Assembly: GCF_009908315.1 (NCBI RefSeq)
Contig: NZ_JAAATW010000001.1
Span: 1,302,001 to 1,366,000, forward strand
Reading direction: 5' to 3'
Length of the DNA: 64,000 bases
Origin: Paragemmobacter ruber
GTDB taxonomy: Bacteria; Pseudomonadota; Alphaproteobacteria; Rhodobacterales; Rhodobacteraceae
In this document: one piece after another, positions 6,287 to 15,515 of the stretch
Numbering within the stretch: the stretch's first letter is position 1
Layout of the letters: each line of letters starts with the position of its first letter
Notes under the pieces: model-generated
What the model was told of the DNA's origin: nothing
The model's input: the letters and a program-made list of their open reading frames with translations, nothing else
The model's database searches: none
Made by a program: the position numbers and the translations under genes

Positions 6287-8170
6287 ATGGTGCGCAAGCC
6301 ATCGCCGGATGACGACATCTTTGATCTGCGCCTCGCCCGCAGTGCGCCCGACCTCTGGCCGATGCTAACGGCGCTGTATTCCGGCCACCCCGGCTATGCC
6401 GCCTTTTGCACGGCGCTGGAAAAGGCGATGCGCAAGGCCTGGGCCGACCGCGCGCCCGATCTGAAACGGTTGGATCTGAAGCGCGATCTGGAACCCGACT
6501 GGTTCCAGCGCCCCGATATGGCGGGCTATGTCTTCTACATCGACCGCTTTGCCGGCACCCTGCCCAAGGTTCTGGAAAAGCTGGATTATCTGGAAGAACT
6601 GGGCATCAGCTACGTGCATTTCATGCCCTGCCTGAAGCCCCGCCCGGGCGACAGCGACGGCGGCTATTCGGTGATGGACTACCGCGCCATCAACCCCGCC
6701 TACGGCACCATGGCGGATTTCGAGACGGTCACCGCAGAACTGCGCAAGCGCGGCATTTCTGTCTGCATCGACCTTGTCCTGAACCACACCGCCAAAGAGC
6801 ACGCCTGGGCGAAGAAGGCCGCGAAGGGCGATCCGACCTATCAGGATTACTACCTGATGTTCGACAGCCCCGATCTTCCAAAGCGCTATGAGGAAACGTT
6901 GGTCGAGGTTTTCCCCGATAACGCGCCCGGCAATTTCACCCATTACCCCGCTTTCGGGAAATGGGTCTGGACCACCTTCAACGAACATCAGTGGGATCTG
7001 AACTGGGCCAATCCGCAGGTGTTTCTGGAGATCGCGGAGATCATGCTCTTCCTCGCCAATCGCGGCGTGGATGTGCTGCGGCTGGATGCGGTGGCCTTCA
7101 TGTGGAAGCGGATGGGCACCCGCTGCCAGTCGGAGCCCGAGGTCCACATGCTGCTGCAGGCCCTGCGGGCCGTGTGCCGGATCGCCTGCCCTGCCGTGAT
7201 CCATCTGGCCGAGGCCATCGTCGCGCCCGCCGAGATGCTGCCCTATCTGGGGCGCGGGCGGCATGATGGCAAGGAAGGGAACCTTGCCTATCACAACAGC
7301 CTCATGGTGCAGTTCTGGTCCGCGCTCGCCACCCGCGACACGCGGCTGATGACCCATGTGATGGGCACCCATTTCCCCGACCGGCTGACGAACGCGACCT
7401 ATGCCACCTATATCCGCTGCCATGACGATATCGGCTGGGCCGTGACGGATGAGGATGCGGCGGCGCAGGGGCTGTCTGGGCCCGCGCACCGGGCCTTCCT
7501 GTCGGATTTCTACGACGGCACCTTCCCCGGCAGCTTCGCCCGTGGCGCGCTGTTTCAGGAGAACCCGGCCACCGGGGACAAGCGGATATCGGGCAGTTTC
7601 GCCAGCCTCGCCGGGCTGGAAAAGGCCATCGCCGAAGGCGATCCGGCAGGGGCGGATCTGGCCGTGCAGCGCATCCTGATGGGCCACGCGCTGATCGCCG
7701 CTTGGGGCGGCATCCCGCTTGTCTATATGGGCGATGAACTGGCCCTGCTGAACGATCACGGCTATCGCGATGTGGCCGAACATGCCCATGACAGCCGCTG
7801 GATCCACCGCCCGCGCATGGATTGGCAGGCGGCAGAGGGGCGGCATGACGGGCAGACACCCGCCGCCCGCGTCTGGCGGGGGCTGCGCCACATCCTGGCC
7901 CGGCGCCGCGCCATCCCCGCCCTTCACGCCGCGCATCCCATCCGCGTCGTGCCGTGCGAGGTGCCACAGCTGTTCGCCTTCCGGCGCGACGCGCCGACAG
8001 GCACGGTGCTCTGCCTGTTCAACTTCGCCGAAAGCTGGGCCCATCTGCCCGAGGGTTTCGCGCGCGCACAAGGTGCCGCGCGGCTGCATGATCTTCTGTC
8101 AGATAACCCGGTGGAGGCGCATCACGGCAACATCGCCCTGCCGCCCTATGGGCGGGTCTGGCTGGCGTAG
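6287..8170 (+). CDS. Amylosucrase (GH13 family)
   Basis: 627 residues, about the length of Neisseria amylosucrase (628). The family makes alpha-glucan from sucrose, releasing fructose, usually without nucleotide sugars. A helical N-terminal segment (about 1-80) is followed by the TIM barrel. Motifs: YVFYIDRFAG, GGYSVMDYRAINPAYG, VCIDLVLNHTAKEH, GVDVLRLDAVAFMWKRMGT with the nucleophile Asp267, HLAEAIVAP with the acid/base Glu309, and IRCHDDIGW with His379/Asp380. The WKRMGT and HDDIGW stretches favour amylosucrase or sucrose hydrolase over a general alpha-amylase. The ATG at 6287 follows GAGGGGATC. The stop codon lies inside the palindrome at 8166-8193. No sucrose transporter or glycogen genes are adjacent. 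Confidence 0.83.
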   Translation: MVRKPSPDDDIFDLRLARSAPDLWPMLTALYSGHPGYAAFCTALEKAMRKAWADRAPDLKRLDLKRDLEPDWFQRPDMAGYVFYIDRFAGTLPKVLEKLDYLEELGISYVHFMPCLKPRPGDSDGGYSVMDYRAINPAYGTMADFETVTAELRKRGISVCIDLVLNHTAKEHAWAKKAAKGDPTYQDYYLMFDSPDLPKRYEETLVEVFPDNAPGNFTHYPAFGKWVWTTFNEHQWDLNWANPQVFLEIAEIMLFLANRGVDVLRLDAVAFMWKRMGTRCQSEPEVHMLLQALRAVCRIACPAVIHLAEAIVAPAEMLPYLGRGRHDGKEGNLAYHNSLMVQFWSALATRDTRLMTHVMGTHFPDRLTNATYATYIRCHDDIGWAVTDEDAAAQGLSGPAHRAFLSDFYDGTFPGSFARGALFQENPATGDKRISGSFASLAGLEKAIAEGDPAGADLAVQRILMGHALIAAWGGIPLVYMGDELALLNDHGYRDVAEHAHDSRWIHRPRMDWQAAEGRHDGQTPAARVWRGLRHILARRRAIPALHAAHPIRVVPCEVPQLFAFRRDAPTGTVLCLFNFAESWAHLPEGFARAQGAARLHDLLSDNPVEAHHGNIALPPYGRVWLA

Positions 8171-8193
8171 GATGGGCAGCATTGCCCATCCTA
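8166..8193. repeat. Perfect 12-bp inverted repeat between convergent genes
   Basis: Arms GTAGGATGGGCA (8166-8177) and TGCCCATCCTAC (8182-8193) with loop GCAT. The amylosucrase stop codon TAG (8168-8170) is inside the left arm. The yggS stop follows at 8198. It probably acts as a bidirectional terminator, although no T-run follows. The sequence resembles dispersed REP-like palindromes of Rhodobacteraceae genomes, but no second copy was seen in this window. Confidence 0.75.
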
Positions 8194-8197
8194 CCGG

Positions 8198-8851
8198 TCA
8201 GCCATAATTCCGCGCGCCAAAGATCGCCGAACCCACCCGCACATGGGTGGCCCCTGCCGCGATCGCCGCTTCGAAATCCCCGCTCATCCCCATCGAGAGG
8301 CCGGTCAAACCGTTCCGCGCCGCCATTTCGGCCAGCGTGGCGAAATGCGGGGTGCTGTCGTCGCCCTCGGGCGGGATGCACATCAGGCCCCGGATGGGCA
8401 GGTCCATCGCGATGCAGCTCGCCAGAAACCCATCCACATCCCCCGGCAGGACGCCCGCCTTCTGCGGCTCCTCCCCTGTGTTGACCTGCACGAACAATGC
8501 GGGGCAGCGTCCCCGATCCTGTGCCAGACGGGCCAGCTTTTCCGCCAGCGAGGGGCGGTCCACCGTGTGGATCGCATCGAAAAGATCCACAGCCACCTTC
8601 GCCTTGTTCGTCTGCAACGGGCCGATCATGTGCACCTCCACCGCCCCGAACCGCGCGCGCAGGTCGGGCCATTTGCCCGCCGCTTCCTGCACGTAGTTTT
8701 CGCCAAAGATGCGGTGGCCCGCCTCGAGCACCGCGACCACCCGTTCCAGCGGCTGCACCTTGGATACGGCGATCAGCGTGACCGATCCTTCGGCCCGCCC
8801 TGCCGCGCGCTCTGCCGCGCTGATCCGCGCGCTGATCTCTGCCAGTGCCAT
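8198..8851 (-). CDS. YggS/PLPBP family pyridoxal phosphate homeostasis protein
   Basis: 217-residue PLP-binding protein with an alanine-racemase-like N-terminal barrel fold and no known catalytic activity, involved in cellular vitamin B6 and amino-acid homeostasis. Motifs: VTLIAVSKVQP (the PLP-binding Lys), IFGENYVQEAAGKW, HMIGPLQTNKAK, LFVQVNTGEEPQKAG, GLMCIPP, LSMGMSGDFEAAIAAGATHVRVGSAIFG. Full length and unremarkable. It is convergent with the amylosucrase gene and stands alone on its strand. Confidence 0.93.
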   Translation of the reverse strand: MALAEISARISAAERAAGRAEGSVTLIAVSKVQPLERVVAVLEAGHRIFGENYVQEAAGKWPDLRARFGAVEVHMIGPLQTNKAKVAVDLFDAIHTVDRPSLAEKLARLAQDRGRCPALFVQVNTGEEPQKAGVLPGDVDGFLASCIAMDLPIRGLMCIPPEGDDSTPHFATLAEMAARNGLTGLSMGMSGDFEAAIAAGATHVRVGSAIFGARNYG

Positions 8852-8998
8852 GAAACCCTCCGTGCCTTTGTCGCATCTGGATCATAGCGCCGCGCGGAAG
8901 GGAAGCGAGGATGCGGCCCGCGGGGCAGATGATCCGGGCCGTCGCGCCATCACGGGGGCGCCGACCGACAGGCTGTCGCGCAGGCATCGCCGCACGTG

Positions 8999-9026
8999 AA
9001 AAGAGCGGGCTTTCGCCCGCTCTTTT
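8999..9026. terminator. Bidirectional terminator downstream of porin 1
   Basis: Perfect 12-bp arms 8999-9010 and 9015-9026 around a TTTC loop, with A4 at the outer left and T4 at the outer right. It therefore functions on either strand. It lies 22 nt beyond the porin 1 stop and belongs to that minus-strand gene. A near-copy (same core GAGCGGGC-TTTC-GCCCGCTC) ends porin 2 at 10486-10511. Confidence 0.88.
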
Positions 9027-9047
9027 ACATGGGCCAAAGGGGCCGGA

Positions 9048-9974
9048 TCAGAAGTTGAAGCGGACGCCCAGGTCGGCAGCGGTGTTGCCGTTGAAGTCGC
9101 CCTGGATCGAACCCGACAGACGGGCGCCTTCACCCAGCGCATAGTCGGCACCGATGCCGTAGGCGGTGTCCGGGTCGTTTTCACGATCCGACAGGTAGGC
9201 GCGCACGGTGGTCGCCCCGAAGGTGTAGTTCCCGTAGATGGTCGCCTGGTTGCCACGGTCAACGCCACCGGCCGTGGTGCCGTTGTCGTAGTAGTTCAGG
9301 CCGACATTGGCCGCATCGTTGATCGCATAGGCCGCGCCGATGAAGGCGATGTCGTTGCCGACGATGCCCGCCGCGTCCGAGGTGAAGGCAGCAGCCACGG
9401 TGAACTGGCCAGCGGTGTAGTCAGCCGCGATGCCGATTTCTTCCGAAATGCCTACCGGCAGCGTCGAAACGGTCTGGTCGGGGTTCACGTACGAGAAGTA
9501 CAGGTTCGCGCCGCCGAAGGAGTAGGTCGCCGACACGCCCATATAGTTAGCCGGGCCAACCTTGCTGTTATAGGCAAAGAAGGCGGCTTCGCTGTCGCCG
9601 AAGGACGAGTCCTGATAGCCCATTTCCGAGTTGTAGGTCAGCGCGACCGAGTCGAACGCGGTGTCGACGTTGCCGACCGAGACCGTGAAGCCCGAGAAGC
9701 TGGCGCTGAAGCGGGCGTTGTTGCCGACCGTGGCGACGTCGCCGTCATCGTTCTGGAACCGCAGGCGGGCGCCGAAGGTCACGCCGGCATCGGTTTCGGT
9801 CGTGGCGTCGATGTTGAAGCGCAGACGCGACGAGATGATGGTGTCGGACAGGCCGGCGCCACGGTTTTCAACATACTCGGCACCGAAACGGCCGTAGCCC
9901 GAGATGGTCACTTCGGCGGCGGCGGCCGATGCACCGGCGACGAACATCGTCGTCGCAAGCAGCACTTTTTTCAT
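9048..9974 (-). CDS. Outer-membrane porin (Rhodobacter type), copy 1
   Basis: 308-residue trimeric-type general porin. The ATG at 9974 is chosen because it follows AAGGAG and begins a clean signal peptide, MKKVLLATTMFVAGASAAAA before EVTISGYG; the frame is open further upstream, but that stretch is the untranslated leader. The mature protein begins with the beta-strand VTISGYGRFGAEY and ends with LGVRFNF, the C-terminal Phe signature for Bam recognition. Alternating beta strands fill the length. It is paralogous to the porin at 10534-11466, with a 72-nt stretch (9633-9704) identical to 11125-11196. Each gene has its own terminator, so they are separate units. Confidence 0.92.
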   Translation of the reverse strand: MKKVLLATTMFVAGASAAAAEVTISGYGRFGAEYVENRGAGLSDTIISSRLRFNIDATTETDAGVTFGARLRFQNDDGDVATVGNNARFSASFSGFTVSVGNVDTAFDSVALTYNSEMGYQDSSFGDSEAAFFAYNSKVGPANYMGVSATYSFGGANLYFSYVNPDQTVSTLPVGISEEIGIAADYTAGQFTVAAAFTSDAAGIVGNDIAFIGAAYAINDAANVGLNYYDNGTTAGGVDRGNQATIYGNYTFGATTVRAYLSDRENDPDTAYGIGADYALGEGARLSGSIQGDFNGNTAADLGVRFNF

Positions 9975-10485
9975 TGGTATTCTCCTTACTAGGTAATGAA
10001 GCGATGGGGGGAACCTACTCTTGCTTGGCTGGAATGATAAAGCGTTATGGATCGGACTGTGTTGATTAACAATTGTTAACGATGCATTCCCGCCACAGTG
10101 TTGCCACAGGACAGGGGGCAGAACGGCCTCTCTGCAGCGGGGAAACACTGGATTCATGTCGTTATTTCAATGCCTTGCCGGTTTCCGGGCTGGGTGGCCG
10201 GCCTGATGCCGGCGCACCCTGCCCCGGACGATCCGCCCGCGGTCAGGGTGCTGGCCCAGGTCACAGATACGCAGATCCCGTGATCCTGCGGATGATTCCC
10301 GTCATGATTGCATGTCGTGCAGAATGATTGCGCGTGAAGGGGGCAGATCGCGGGCGCCCGTCCCGAGATGCGCCCGCCCATGACACGCCCGCGACGGGGC
10401 TGACGCCACCACTGCGCCGCCACTTGCCGGCCAAAGCCTGTGCGATGCCAGCGTACCCCTCCCCGAAAGCAGGGGCAGAAATGCA
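9975..10485 (-). promoter_or_regulatory. 510-nt intergenic leader of porin 1 with a 14-bp palindrome
   Basis: No gene is seen here; ORFs on either strand lack a ribosome site and coding character. The minus strand carries the porin 1 promoter region and AAGGAG at about 9982-9987. A perfect 14-bp palindrome TTAACAATTGTTAA sits at 10066-10079, about 92-105 nt upstream of the start codon. Porin 2 has a half-copy (TTAACAATT on the minus strand, 11524-11532) about 60 nt upstream of its start. A shared regulator of both porins is inferred. The remainder, 10080-10485, holds nothing I can name. Confidence 0.45.
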
Positions 10486-10511
10486 GAAGAGCGGGCTTTC
10501 GCCCGCTCTTC
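10486..10511 (-). terminator. Terminator downstream of porin 2
   Basis: Perfect 11-bp arms GAAGAGCGGGC (10486-10496) and GCCCGCTCTTC (10501-10511) with loop TTTC. The core matches the porin 1 terminator at 8999-9026, as expected if the whole porin unit was duplicated. The T-tract on the minus strand is interrupted, so termination may be weaker than for copy 1. Confidence 0.78.
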
Positions 10512-10533
10512 AAACTTGGCCTAGGCCATCAAC

Positions 10534-11466
10534 TCAGAAGTTGAAGCGCACGCCCAGGTCGGCAACGGTTTCGCTGGCGAAGCCCGACTGGATCGAGCCC
10601 GACAGACGGGTGCCTTCGCCCAGCGCGTAGTCAGCGCCGATGCCGAACGCGGTGTTCGAAGCGCCTTCCAGATCCGACGCGTAAGCGCGGACGGTGGTCG
10701 CACCGAAGGTGTAGTTGCCGTACAGGGTGACCTGGTCGCCAACGTCAACGCCAGCGATCGTGCCGTTGTCGTAGTAGTTCAGGCCGACGTTCGCCACGTC
10801 GCTGATCGCGTAGGCAGCGCCGAGGAAGGCGATGTCGTTGTCAGCGATGCCAGCCGCGTCAGCGGTGTAGGCAGCAGCGATCTTGAACTGGCCGACGCTG
10901 TAGTCGAAAGCCAGACCGACTTCTTCGTTGGTGCCGACGGGCAGCGTCGAAACGCGCTGATCCGGGTTCACGTACGAGAAGTAGAAGTTCGCATCGCCGA
11001 AGGAGTAGGTCGCGGCAACGCCCATGTAGCCAGCGGCACCAGCCGGGATCGCCTTCGACGCATAGGCGAAGAACGACGCTTGGCTATCACCGAAGGACGA
11101 ATCTTCGTAGCCCATTTCCGAGTCGTAGGTCAGCGCGACCGAGTCGAACGCGGTGTCGACGTTGCCGACCGAGACCGTGAAGCCCGAGAAGCTGGCCGAG
11201 AACTTGGCGTTGTTGCCAACGGTCTGGGTGTCGCCGTCATCGTTCTGGAAACGCAGACGGGCGCCGAAGGTCACGCCGGCATCGGTTTCGGTCGTGGCAT
11301 CGACGTTGAAGCGCAGACGCGACGAGATGATGGTGTCGGACAGGCCGACGCCACGGTCTTCAACGTATTGCGCACCGAAACGGCCGTAGCCCGAGATGGT
11401 CACTTCGGCGGCGGCGACGCCGGCGGTGGCGACCAGCATCGTGGTAGCGATCAGAGTCTTTTTCAT
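10534..11466 (-). CDS. Outer-membrane porin (Rhodobacter type), copy 2
   Basis: 310-residue porin, paralogue of the preceding one. The ATG at 11466 follows GAGGG and starts the signal peptide MKKTLIATTMLVATAGVAAA before EVTISGYGRFGAQY. It ends LGVRFNF. The two copies differ mostly in loop regions. Copy 2 has a small insertion, ASKAIPAGAAGYMGV against copy 1 NSKVGPANYMGV. Differential loops suggest different pore selectivity or phage/antibody exposure. Its leader (11467-11560) includes an AATTGTTAA element shared with copy 1. Confidence 0.92.
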   Translation of the reverse strand: MKKTLIATTMLVATAGVAAAEVTISGYGRFGAQYVEDRGVGLSDTIISSRLRFNVDATTETDAGVTFGARLRFQNDDGDTQTVGNNAKFSASFSGFTVSVGNVDTAFDSVALTYDSEMGYEDSSFGDSQASFFAYASKAIPAGAAGYMGVAATYSFGDANFYFSYVNPDQRVSTLPVGTNEEVGLAFDYSVGQFKIAAAYTADAAGIADNDIAFLGAAYAISDVANVGLNYYDNGTIAGVDVGDQVTLYGNYTFGATTVRAYASDLEGASNTAFGIGADYALGEGTRLSGSIQSGFASETVADLGVRFNF

Positions 11467-11828
11467 CGTTTTCCCTCGTTGACTTAAGGAATGCCCAACC
11501 AAGGGGAATCCGGGTTGGGGATGAATTGTTAATCATTCCTAAAGCCCCCGATTGCAACGACAGACGCTTTACGAAAGTTAATCCCAAGTTTCGTGGTGCA
11601 GTCTTGCCACAGTGTATTTCACGGTACACCGTGCCGCCCGGCCCGCCCTGCCGGACCGGGCGTAGGGGGCCTTTTGGGGCCACTTCGCGCGTTTGCGCGC
11701 GCGGCATCCCCTTTTGCGCGCGCAAACTGTGGCGGCGCAGCGGGTGCGCGGCGCGCAGTTTCGGGGAAAGGCCTTGGCACACCCGTGGCGGTGGGCTAGA
11801 CAACGACCAAGGGCATACGGGGGCATAT
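11467..11828. promoter_or_regulatory. Divergent intergenic region between porin 2 and the DUF3576 gene
   Basis: 362 nt without a gene. On the minus strand, TTAACAATT (complement of 11524-11532) lies about 60 nt upstream of porin 2. At about 11622-11635 is an inverted repeat with arms CACGGT and ACCGTG. On the plus strand a weak sigma-70-like pair TTGGCA (11774-11779) and TAGACA (11797-11802), 17-nt spacer, precedes the DUF3576 start by about 27 nt. Low-complexity GC-rich sequence lies between. Confidence 0.4.
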
Positions 11829-12383
11829 ATGAACGTGCATCGTTTGGCAGGGTTGGCGCTGGCCGGTGTCGTGGCGGTTTCGCTGTCCGCGTGCGGCAGC
11901 GGCATCGCCAGTGGCGACAGCGGGCTTTTCCGGCGCAACGCAGCCGCGGCTCCGGCGCAGGAAACGGCCGAGACGCGCCAGCGCGCCGCATCGCAGCGCG
12001 CCGCGCAGGATCGCACGGTGCGCGGACAGACGGACAGTTCTTCGATCTTCAACCTGTTCCGCAACGGCGACAATCCGAACACCACGGTCGAGGTGAACAA
12101 GTACCTCTGGGTTGCCGCGCAGGATGTGCTGAACTTCCTGCCCATCGAATCGGTCGATCCCTTCACCGGCGTCATCGTCACCGGCTTTGGCACGCCCCCG
12201 GGCGGTGGCCGCGCCTACCGTGCGACGATCTATGTGCAGGACCCGGCGCTGGATGCGCGCAGCCTGAAGGTGGCGCTGCAAAGCTCGGGCGGTGGTGCGG
12301 TTGATCCCGGCACCGTGCGAGCGATCGAGGATGCGATCCTGACCCGCGCGCGCCAGCTGCGGATTCAGGACGCCAACCTGTAA
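11829..12383 (+). CDS. DUF3576 domain lipoprotein
   Basis: 184-residue predicted lipoprotein. The ATG at 11829 begins [20 protein letters not shown] followed by the lipobox SACGSG, so the mature protein would start at Cys and be anchored in the envelope. A low-complexity Ala/Gln/Arg linker (about 30-70) precedes the conserved DUF3576 part: [32 protein letters not shown] and [19 protein letters not shown]3576 genes next to leuS and lptE are a conserved alphaproteobacterial arrangement, which hints at an outer-membrane assembly role, but no function is established. The frame is open upstream, but only this start gives a signal peptide. Confidence 0.87.
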   Translation: MNVHRLAGLALAGVVAVSLSACGSGIASGDSGLFRRNAAAAPAQETAETRQRAASQRAAQDRTVRGQTDSSSIFNLFRNGDNPNTTVEVNKYLWVAAQDVLNFLPIESVDPFTGVIVTGFGTPPGGGRAYRATIYVQDPALDARSLKVALQSSGGGAVDPGTVRAIEDAILTRARQLRIQDANL

Positions 12384-12402
12384 GCCGCCCTCCCGCGATC
12401 AC

Positions 12403-12430
12403 TGGACCTTGGCGGCGCGCCTTGTATAAC
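12403..12430 (+). promoter_or_regulatory. Candidate sigma-70 promoter of leuS
   Basis: TGGACC (12403-12408) and TATAAC (12425-12430) separated by 16 nt. The -10 box ends 30 nt before the leuS ATG at 12461. The -10 is a close match to consensus, which is uncommon in DNA this GC-rich. Confidence 0.5.
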
Positions 12431-12460
12431 GGCGCGCAGCCAGAAGTCTGGGGATCACCA

Positions 12461-15016
12461 ATGTCGCGCTACGAACCCGCCGTCACCGAACCGAAATGGC
12501 AATCCGCCTGGGATCAGGCCGGGGCCTTCACGGCGCGGCGCGATCCGGCCAAGCCCAAATATTACGTGCTGGAGATGTTCCCCTATCCGTCGGGGCGCAT
12601 CCACATGGGCCATGTGCGCAACTACACGATGGGCGATGTGGTGGCGCGGCAGAAGGCGGCGGCGGGGTATTCCGTGCTGCATCCGATGGGCTGGGATGCC
12701 TTCGGGATGCCTGCCGAGAACGCCGCGATGGAACGCGGCGGCCACCCCAAGGACTGGACCTATTCCAACATCGCCGACATGCGCGCGCAGATGAAACCGC
12801 TGGGCCTGTCCATCGACTGGAGCCGCGAATTCGCCACCTGCGACCCGGAATATTACGGCCAGCAGCAGGCCATGTTCATCGACATGATGGAAGCCGGGCT
12901 GATTTACCGCAAGAACGCGGTGGTGAACTGGGACCCGGTCGATATGACGGTGCTCGCCAACGAACAGGTGATCGACGGCAAGGGCTGGCGGTCCGGCGCG
13001 GCGGTGGAGCGGCGCGAACTCACCCAGTGGTTCTTCAAGATCTCCGACTATTCCGAAGAGCTGCTCACCGCGCTGGATGGCCTGACCGACTGGCCCGAGA
13101 AGGTGCGGCTGATGCAGGCCAACTGGATCGGCAAGTCGCGCGGGCTGCAATTCGGCTTTGAAACCGTGGGCGCGCCCGCGGGCTTTGACCGGCTTGAGGT
13201 TTACACCACCCGCCCCGATACGCTGATGGGCGCGTCCTTCGCCGCCATCAGCCCGGACCACCCGCTGGCCAAGGCGCTGGAACATGACCCCAAGGTCGCA
13301 GCCTTCGTCGCCGAATGTCGCAAGGGCGGCACCAGCGCGGAAGAGATCGAGACGGCGGAAAAGATCGGCTATGACACGGGCATCCGGGTGAAGCACCCGC
13401 TCGACCCGGCATGGGAACTGCCGGTCTGGATCGCCAACTTCATCCTGATGGATTACGGCACCGGCGCCATCTTCGGCTGTCCCGCCCATGACCAGCGCGA
13501 TTTCGATTTCGCCACCAAGTACGGCCTGCCGATCAAGGCCGTCTTCGTCACCGAAGGCACGCCGGACACCCCCCTAGCCGAGGCGTTCGTGCCGATGAAA
13601 TCCGAACGGGTTTCCTACGTCCGCGGCTTTGCGGGCAGCGAAACCCAAACCGGCGAAGAGGCGATTGCTGCCGCCATTTCCCACGCCGAAACAAACGGTT
13701 ACGGTAAGGGCGTGACAAAGTATCGCCTGCGCGACTGGGGCATCTCGCGCCAGCGCTATTGGGGCTGCCCGATCCCGGTGATCCATTGCGCCACCTGCGG
13801 CGTGGTGCCAGAGCGGAAAGAGAACCTACCCGTCACCCTGCCCGATGACGTGACCTTCGATCAGCCGGGCAATCCGCTGGATCGCCACCCCACATGGCGC
13901 GATTGCACCTGCCCGAAATGCGGCGCGGCCGCCCGGCGCGAAACGGACACGATGGATACCTTCGTGGATTCAAGCTGGTATTACGCCCGCTTCACCGCGC
14001 CGCGCGCCACCACGCCGACCGTGGCGGAAGATGCCGATTACTGGATGAACGTCGATCAGTATATCGGCGGCATCGAACACGCGATCCTGCACCTGCTCTA
14101 TTCCCGCTTCTTCGCCCGCGCGATGGCCAAGACCGGCCATCTGCCGCCCAAGGCGGTGGAGCCGTTCAACGCGCTGTTCACCCAAGGCATGGTGACGCAT
14201 GAGATCTACCTCACGCGCGATGCCGCAGGGCGGCCCGTCTACCACCTGCCCGAGGACGTGATCCGCAGCGAGGCGGGCGCCACGCTGAAGGACGGCACGG
14301 CGGTCGAGATCATCCCTTCGGCCAAGATGTCCAAGTCGAAGAAGAACGTCGTCGATCCCATGAACATCATCGCCCAGTTCGGCGCCGATACCGCGCGCTG
14401 GTTCGTGATGTCCGACAGCCCGCCCGAACGCGATGTGGAATGGACGGCATCGGGGGCCGAAGCCGCCTACAAACACCTCAACCGCGTCTGGCGCATCGCC
14501 GATGAGATCGCCCGCAGCGATGCCCCGGCCAACACGGCCGAGGATGCAGCGCTGGCCCGCGCCACCGCCCGCGCGGTGGATGAGGTGACGAAGGGGATCG
14601 AAGGCTTTGCCTTCAACAAGGCCATCGCCAAGCTTTACGAATTCACCAACGCCCTGCAACGCTCGCAGGCGGGTGCCGCCGCCAAGTGCGATGCGATGCG
14701 CGTGCTGGCGCAGCTCATGCAACCCATGACACCCCATCTGGCCGAAGAGGTCTGGTCGATGCTGGGCGGGGCAGGTCTGGTGACCCAGACCGCGTGGCCC
14801 AAGGCGGACCCTGCCCTTCTGGTGGATGACAGCGTCACCCTGCCCATCCAGATCAACGGCAAGCGGCGGGCGGAAATCACCGTTCCCAAGGACATGGCCG
14901 CCGCAGAGGTTGAAAAGATCGCGCTCGCGGATGATGCTGTGATCAAGTTCCTCGCCGGGCAGCCGGTGAAGAAGATCATCGTGGTTCCGGGGCGCATCAT
15001 CAATGTCGTGGTCTGA
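12461..15016 (+). CDS. leuS: Leucyl-tRNA synthetase
   Basis: 851-residue class I aminoacyl-tRNA synthetase that charges tRNA-Leu. The ATP-binding HIGH-type motif is [16 protein letters not shown] near residue 45. The editing (CP1) domain includes [14 protein letters not shown] and the conserved [16 protein letters not shown]. Two Cys pairs (CATCG and CPKCG, about residues 445-487) form the zinc insertion, and [14 protein letters not shown] is the KMSKS loop. The start at 12461 gives [14 protein letters not shown], which fits the family; 13 extra in-frame codons upstream have no support. The stop overlaps the lptE start by 14 nt. Confidence 0.96.
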   Translation: MSRYEPAVTEPKWQSAWDQAGAFTARRDPAKPKYYVLEMFPYPSGRIHMGHVRNYTMGDVVARQKAAAGYSVLHPMGWDAFGMPAENAAMERGGHPKDWTYSNIADMRAQMKPLGLSIDWSREFATCDPEYYGQQQAMFIDMMEAGLIYRKNAVVNWDPVDMTVLANEQVIDGKGWRSGAAVERRELTQWFFKISDYSEELLTALDGLTDWPEKVRLMQANWIGKSRGLQFGFETVGAPAGFDRLEVYTTRPDTLMGASFAAISPDHPLAKALEHDPKVAAFVAECRKGGTSAEEIETAEKIGYDTGIRVKHPLDPAWELPVWIANFILMDYGTGAIFGCPAHDQRDFDFATKYGLPIKAVFVTEGTPDTPLAEAFVPMKSERVSYVRGFAGSETQTGEEAIAAAISHAETNGYGKGVTKYRLRDWGISRQRYWGCPIPVIHCATCGVVPERKENLPVTLPDDVTFDQPGNPLDRHPTWRDCTCPKCGAAARRETDTMDTFVDSSWYYARFTAPRATTPTVAEDADYWMNVDQYIGGIEHAILHLLYSRFFARAMAKTGHLPPKAVEPFNALFTQGMVTHEIYLTRDAAGRPVYHLPEDVIRSEAGATLKDGTAVEIIPSAKMSKSKKNVVDPMNIIAQFGADTARWFVMSDSPPERDVEWTASGAEAAYKHLNRVWRIADEIARSDAPANTAEDAALARATARAVDEVTKGIEGFAFNKAIAKLYEFTNALQRSQAGAAAKCDAMRVLAQLMQPMTPHLAEEVWSMLGGAGLVTQTAWPKADPALLVDDSVTLPIQINGKRRAEITVPKDMAAAEVEKIALADDAVIKFLAGQPVKKIIVVPGRIINVVV

Positions 15017-15515
15017 CCAACACTCGCTGCCCGGCCGCCGCCTGTTTCTGATGGGCCTTGCCGCCCTGCCGCTGGCCGCCTGCGGCTTTACCCCGGCCTA
15101 TGGGCCGGGCGGTGGCGCAGGGGCCTTGCGAGGCCGGGTCGCGGTGCAGGCGCCAGTGACGAAGGCGGATTTCGATTTCGTCGCCCGCCTCGAATCCCGG
15201 CTCGGCCGTGGCGAGGCCCCGGCTTACGATCTGGGCTACGCCATTTCGGCCACGCGCCAATCGGGCGGGATCACCGCCGATAACGAGACCACCCGCTACA
15301 CCCTGCGCGGCACCGCGACATGGACACTGACCGACCGCGCCACCGCAACCCGCGTGGCGGGCGGCGAGGTCAGCGCCTTCACCTCATGGTCTGCCACAGG
15401 GACCACGGTCGCCGGCCTGTCGGCCGAAGATGACGCCGCGCGCCGCCTGTCGGTCATGCTGGCCGATCAGGTGATGATCCGCCTTCTCGCCGCCGCAGCC
15501 ACGCTGGCGCGATGA
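15003..15515 (+). CDS. lptE: LPS-assembly lipoprotein LptE
   Basis: 170-residue outer-membrane lipoprotein partner of LptD in LPS insertion. The N-terminal [20 protein letters not shown] is a lipoprotein signal with lipobox LAAC, followed by FTPAYG, the usual start of mature LptE. The rest is a small alpha/beta domain ([32 protein letters not shown]). It overlaps leuS upstream and holA downstream (start at 15512), matching the conserved leuS-lptE-holA order of many proteobacteria, which supports the identification more than sequence alone. Confidence 0.88.
   Translation: MSWSDQHSLPGRRLFLMGLAALPLAACGFTPAYGPGGGAGALRGRVAVQAPVTKADFDFVARLESRLGRGEAPAYDLGYAISATRQSGGITADNETTRYTLRGTATWTLTDRATATRVAGGEVSAFTSWSATGTTVAGLSAEDDAARRLSVMLADQVMIRLLAAAATLAR

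Noticed and set aside
6365-8089. 574-codon minus-strand frame opposite the amylosucrase
   Set aside because: Antisense shadow of a well-supported GH13 gene; no start context and no domain pattern.
9975-10157. 61 extra in-frame codons upstream of porin 1
   Set aside because: They would put a non-signal sequence ahead of a perfect signal peptide; the ATG at 9974 has AAGGAG and defines the start.
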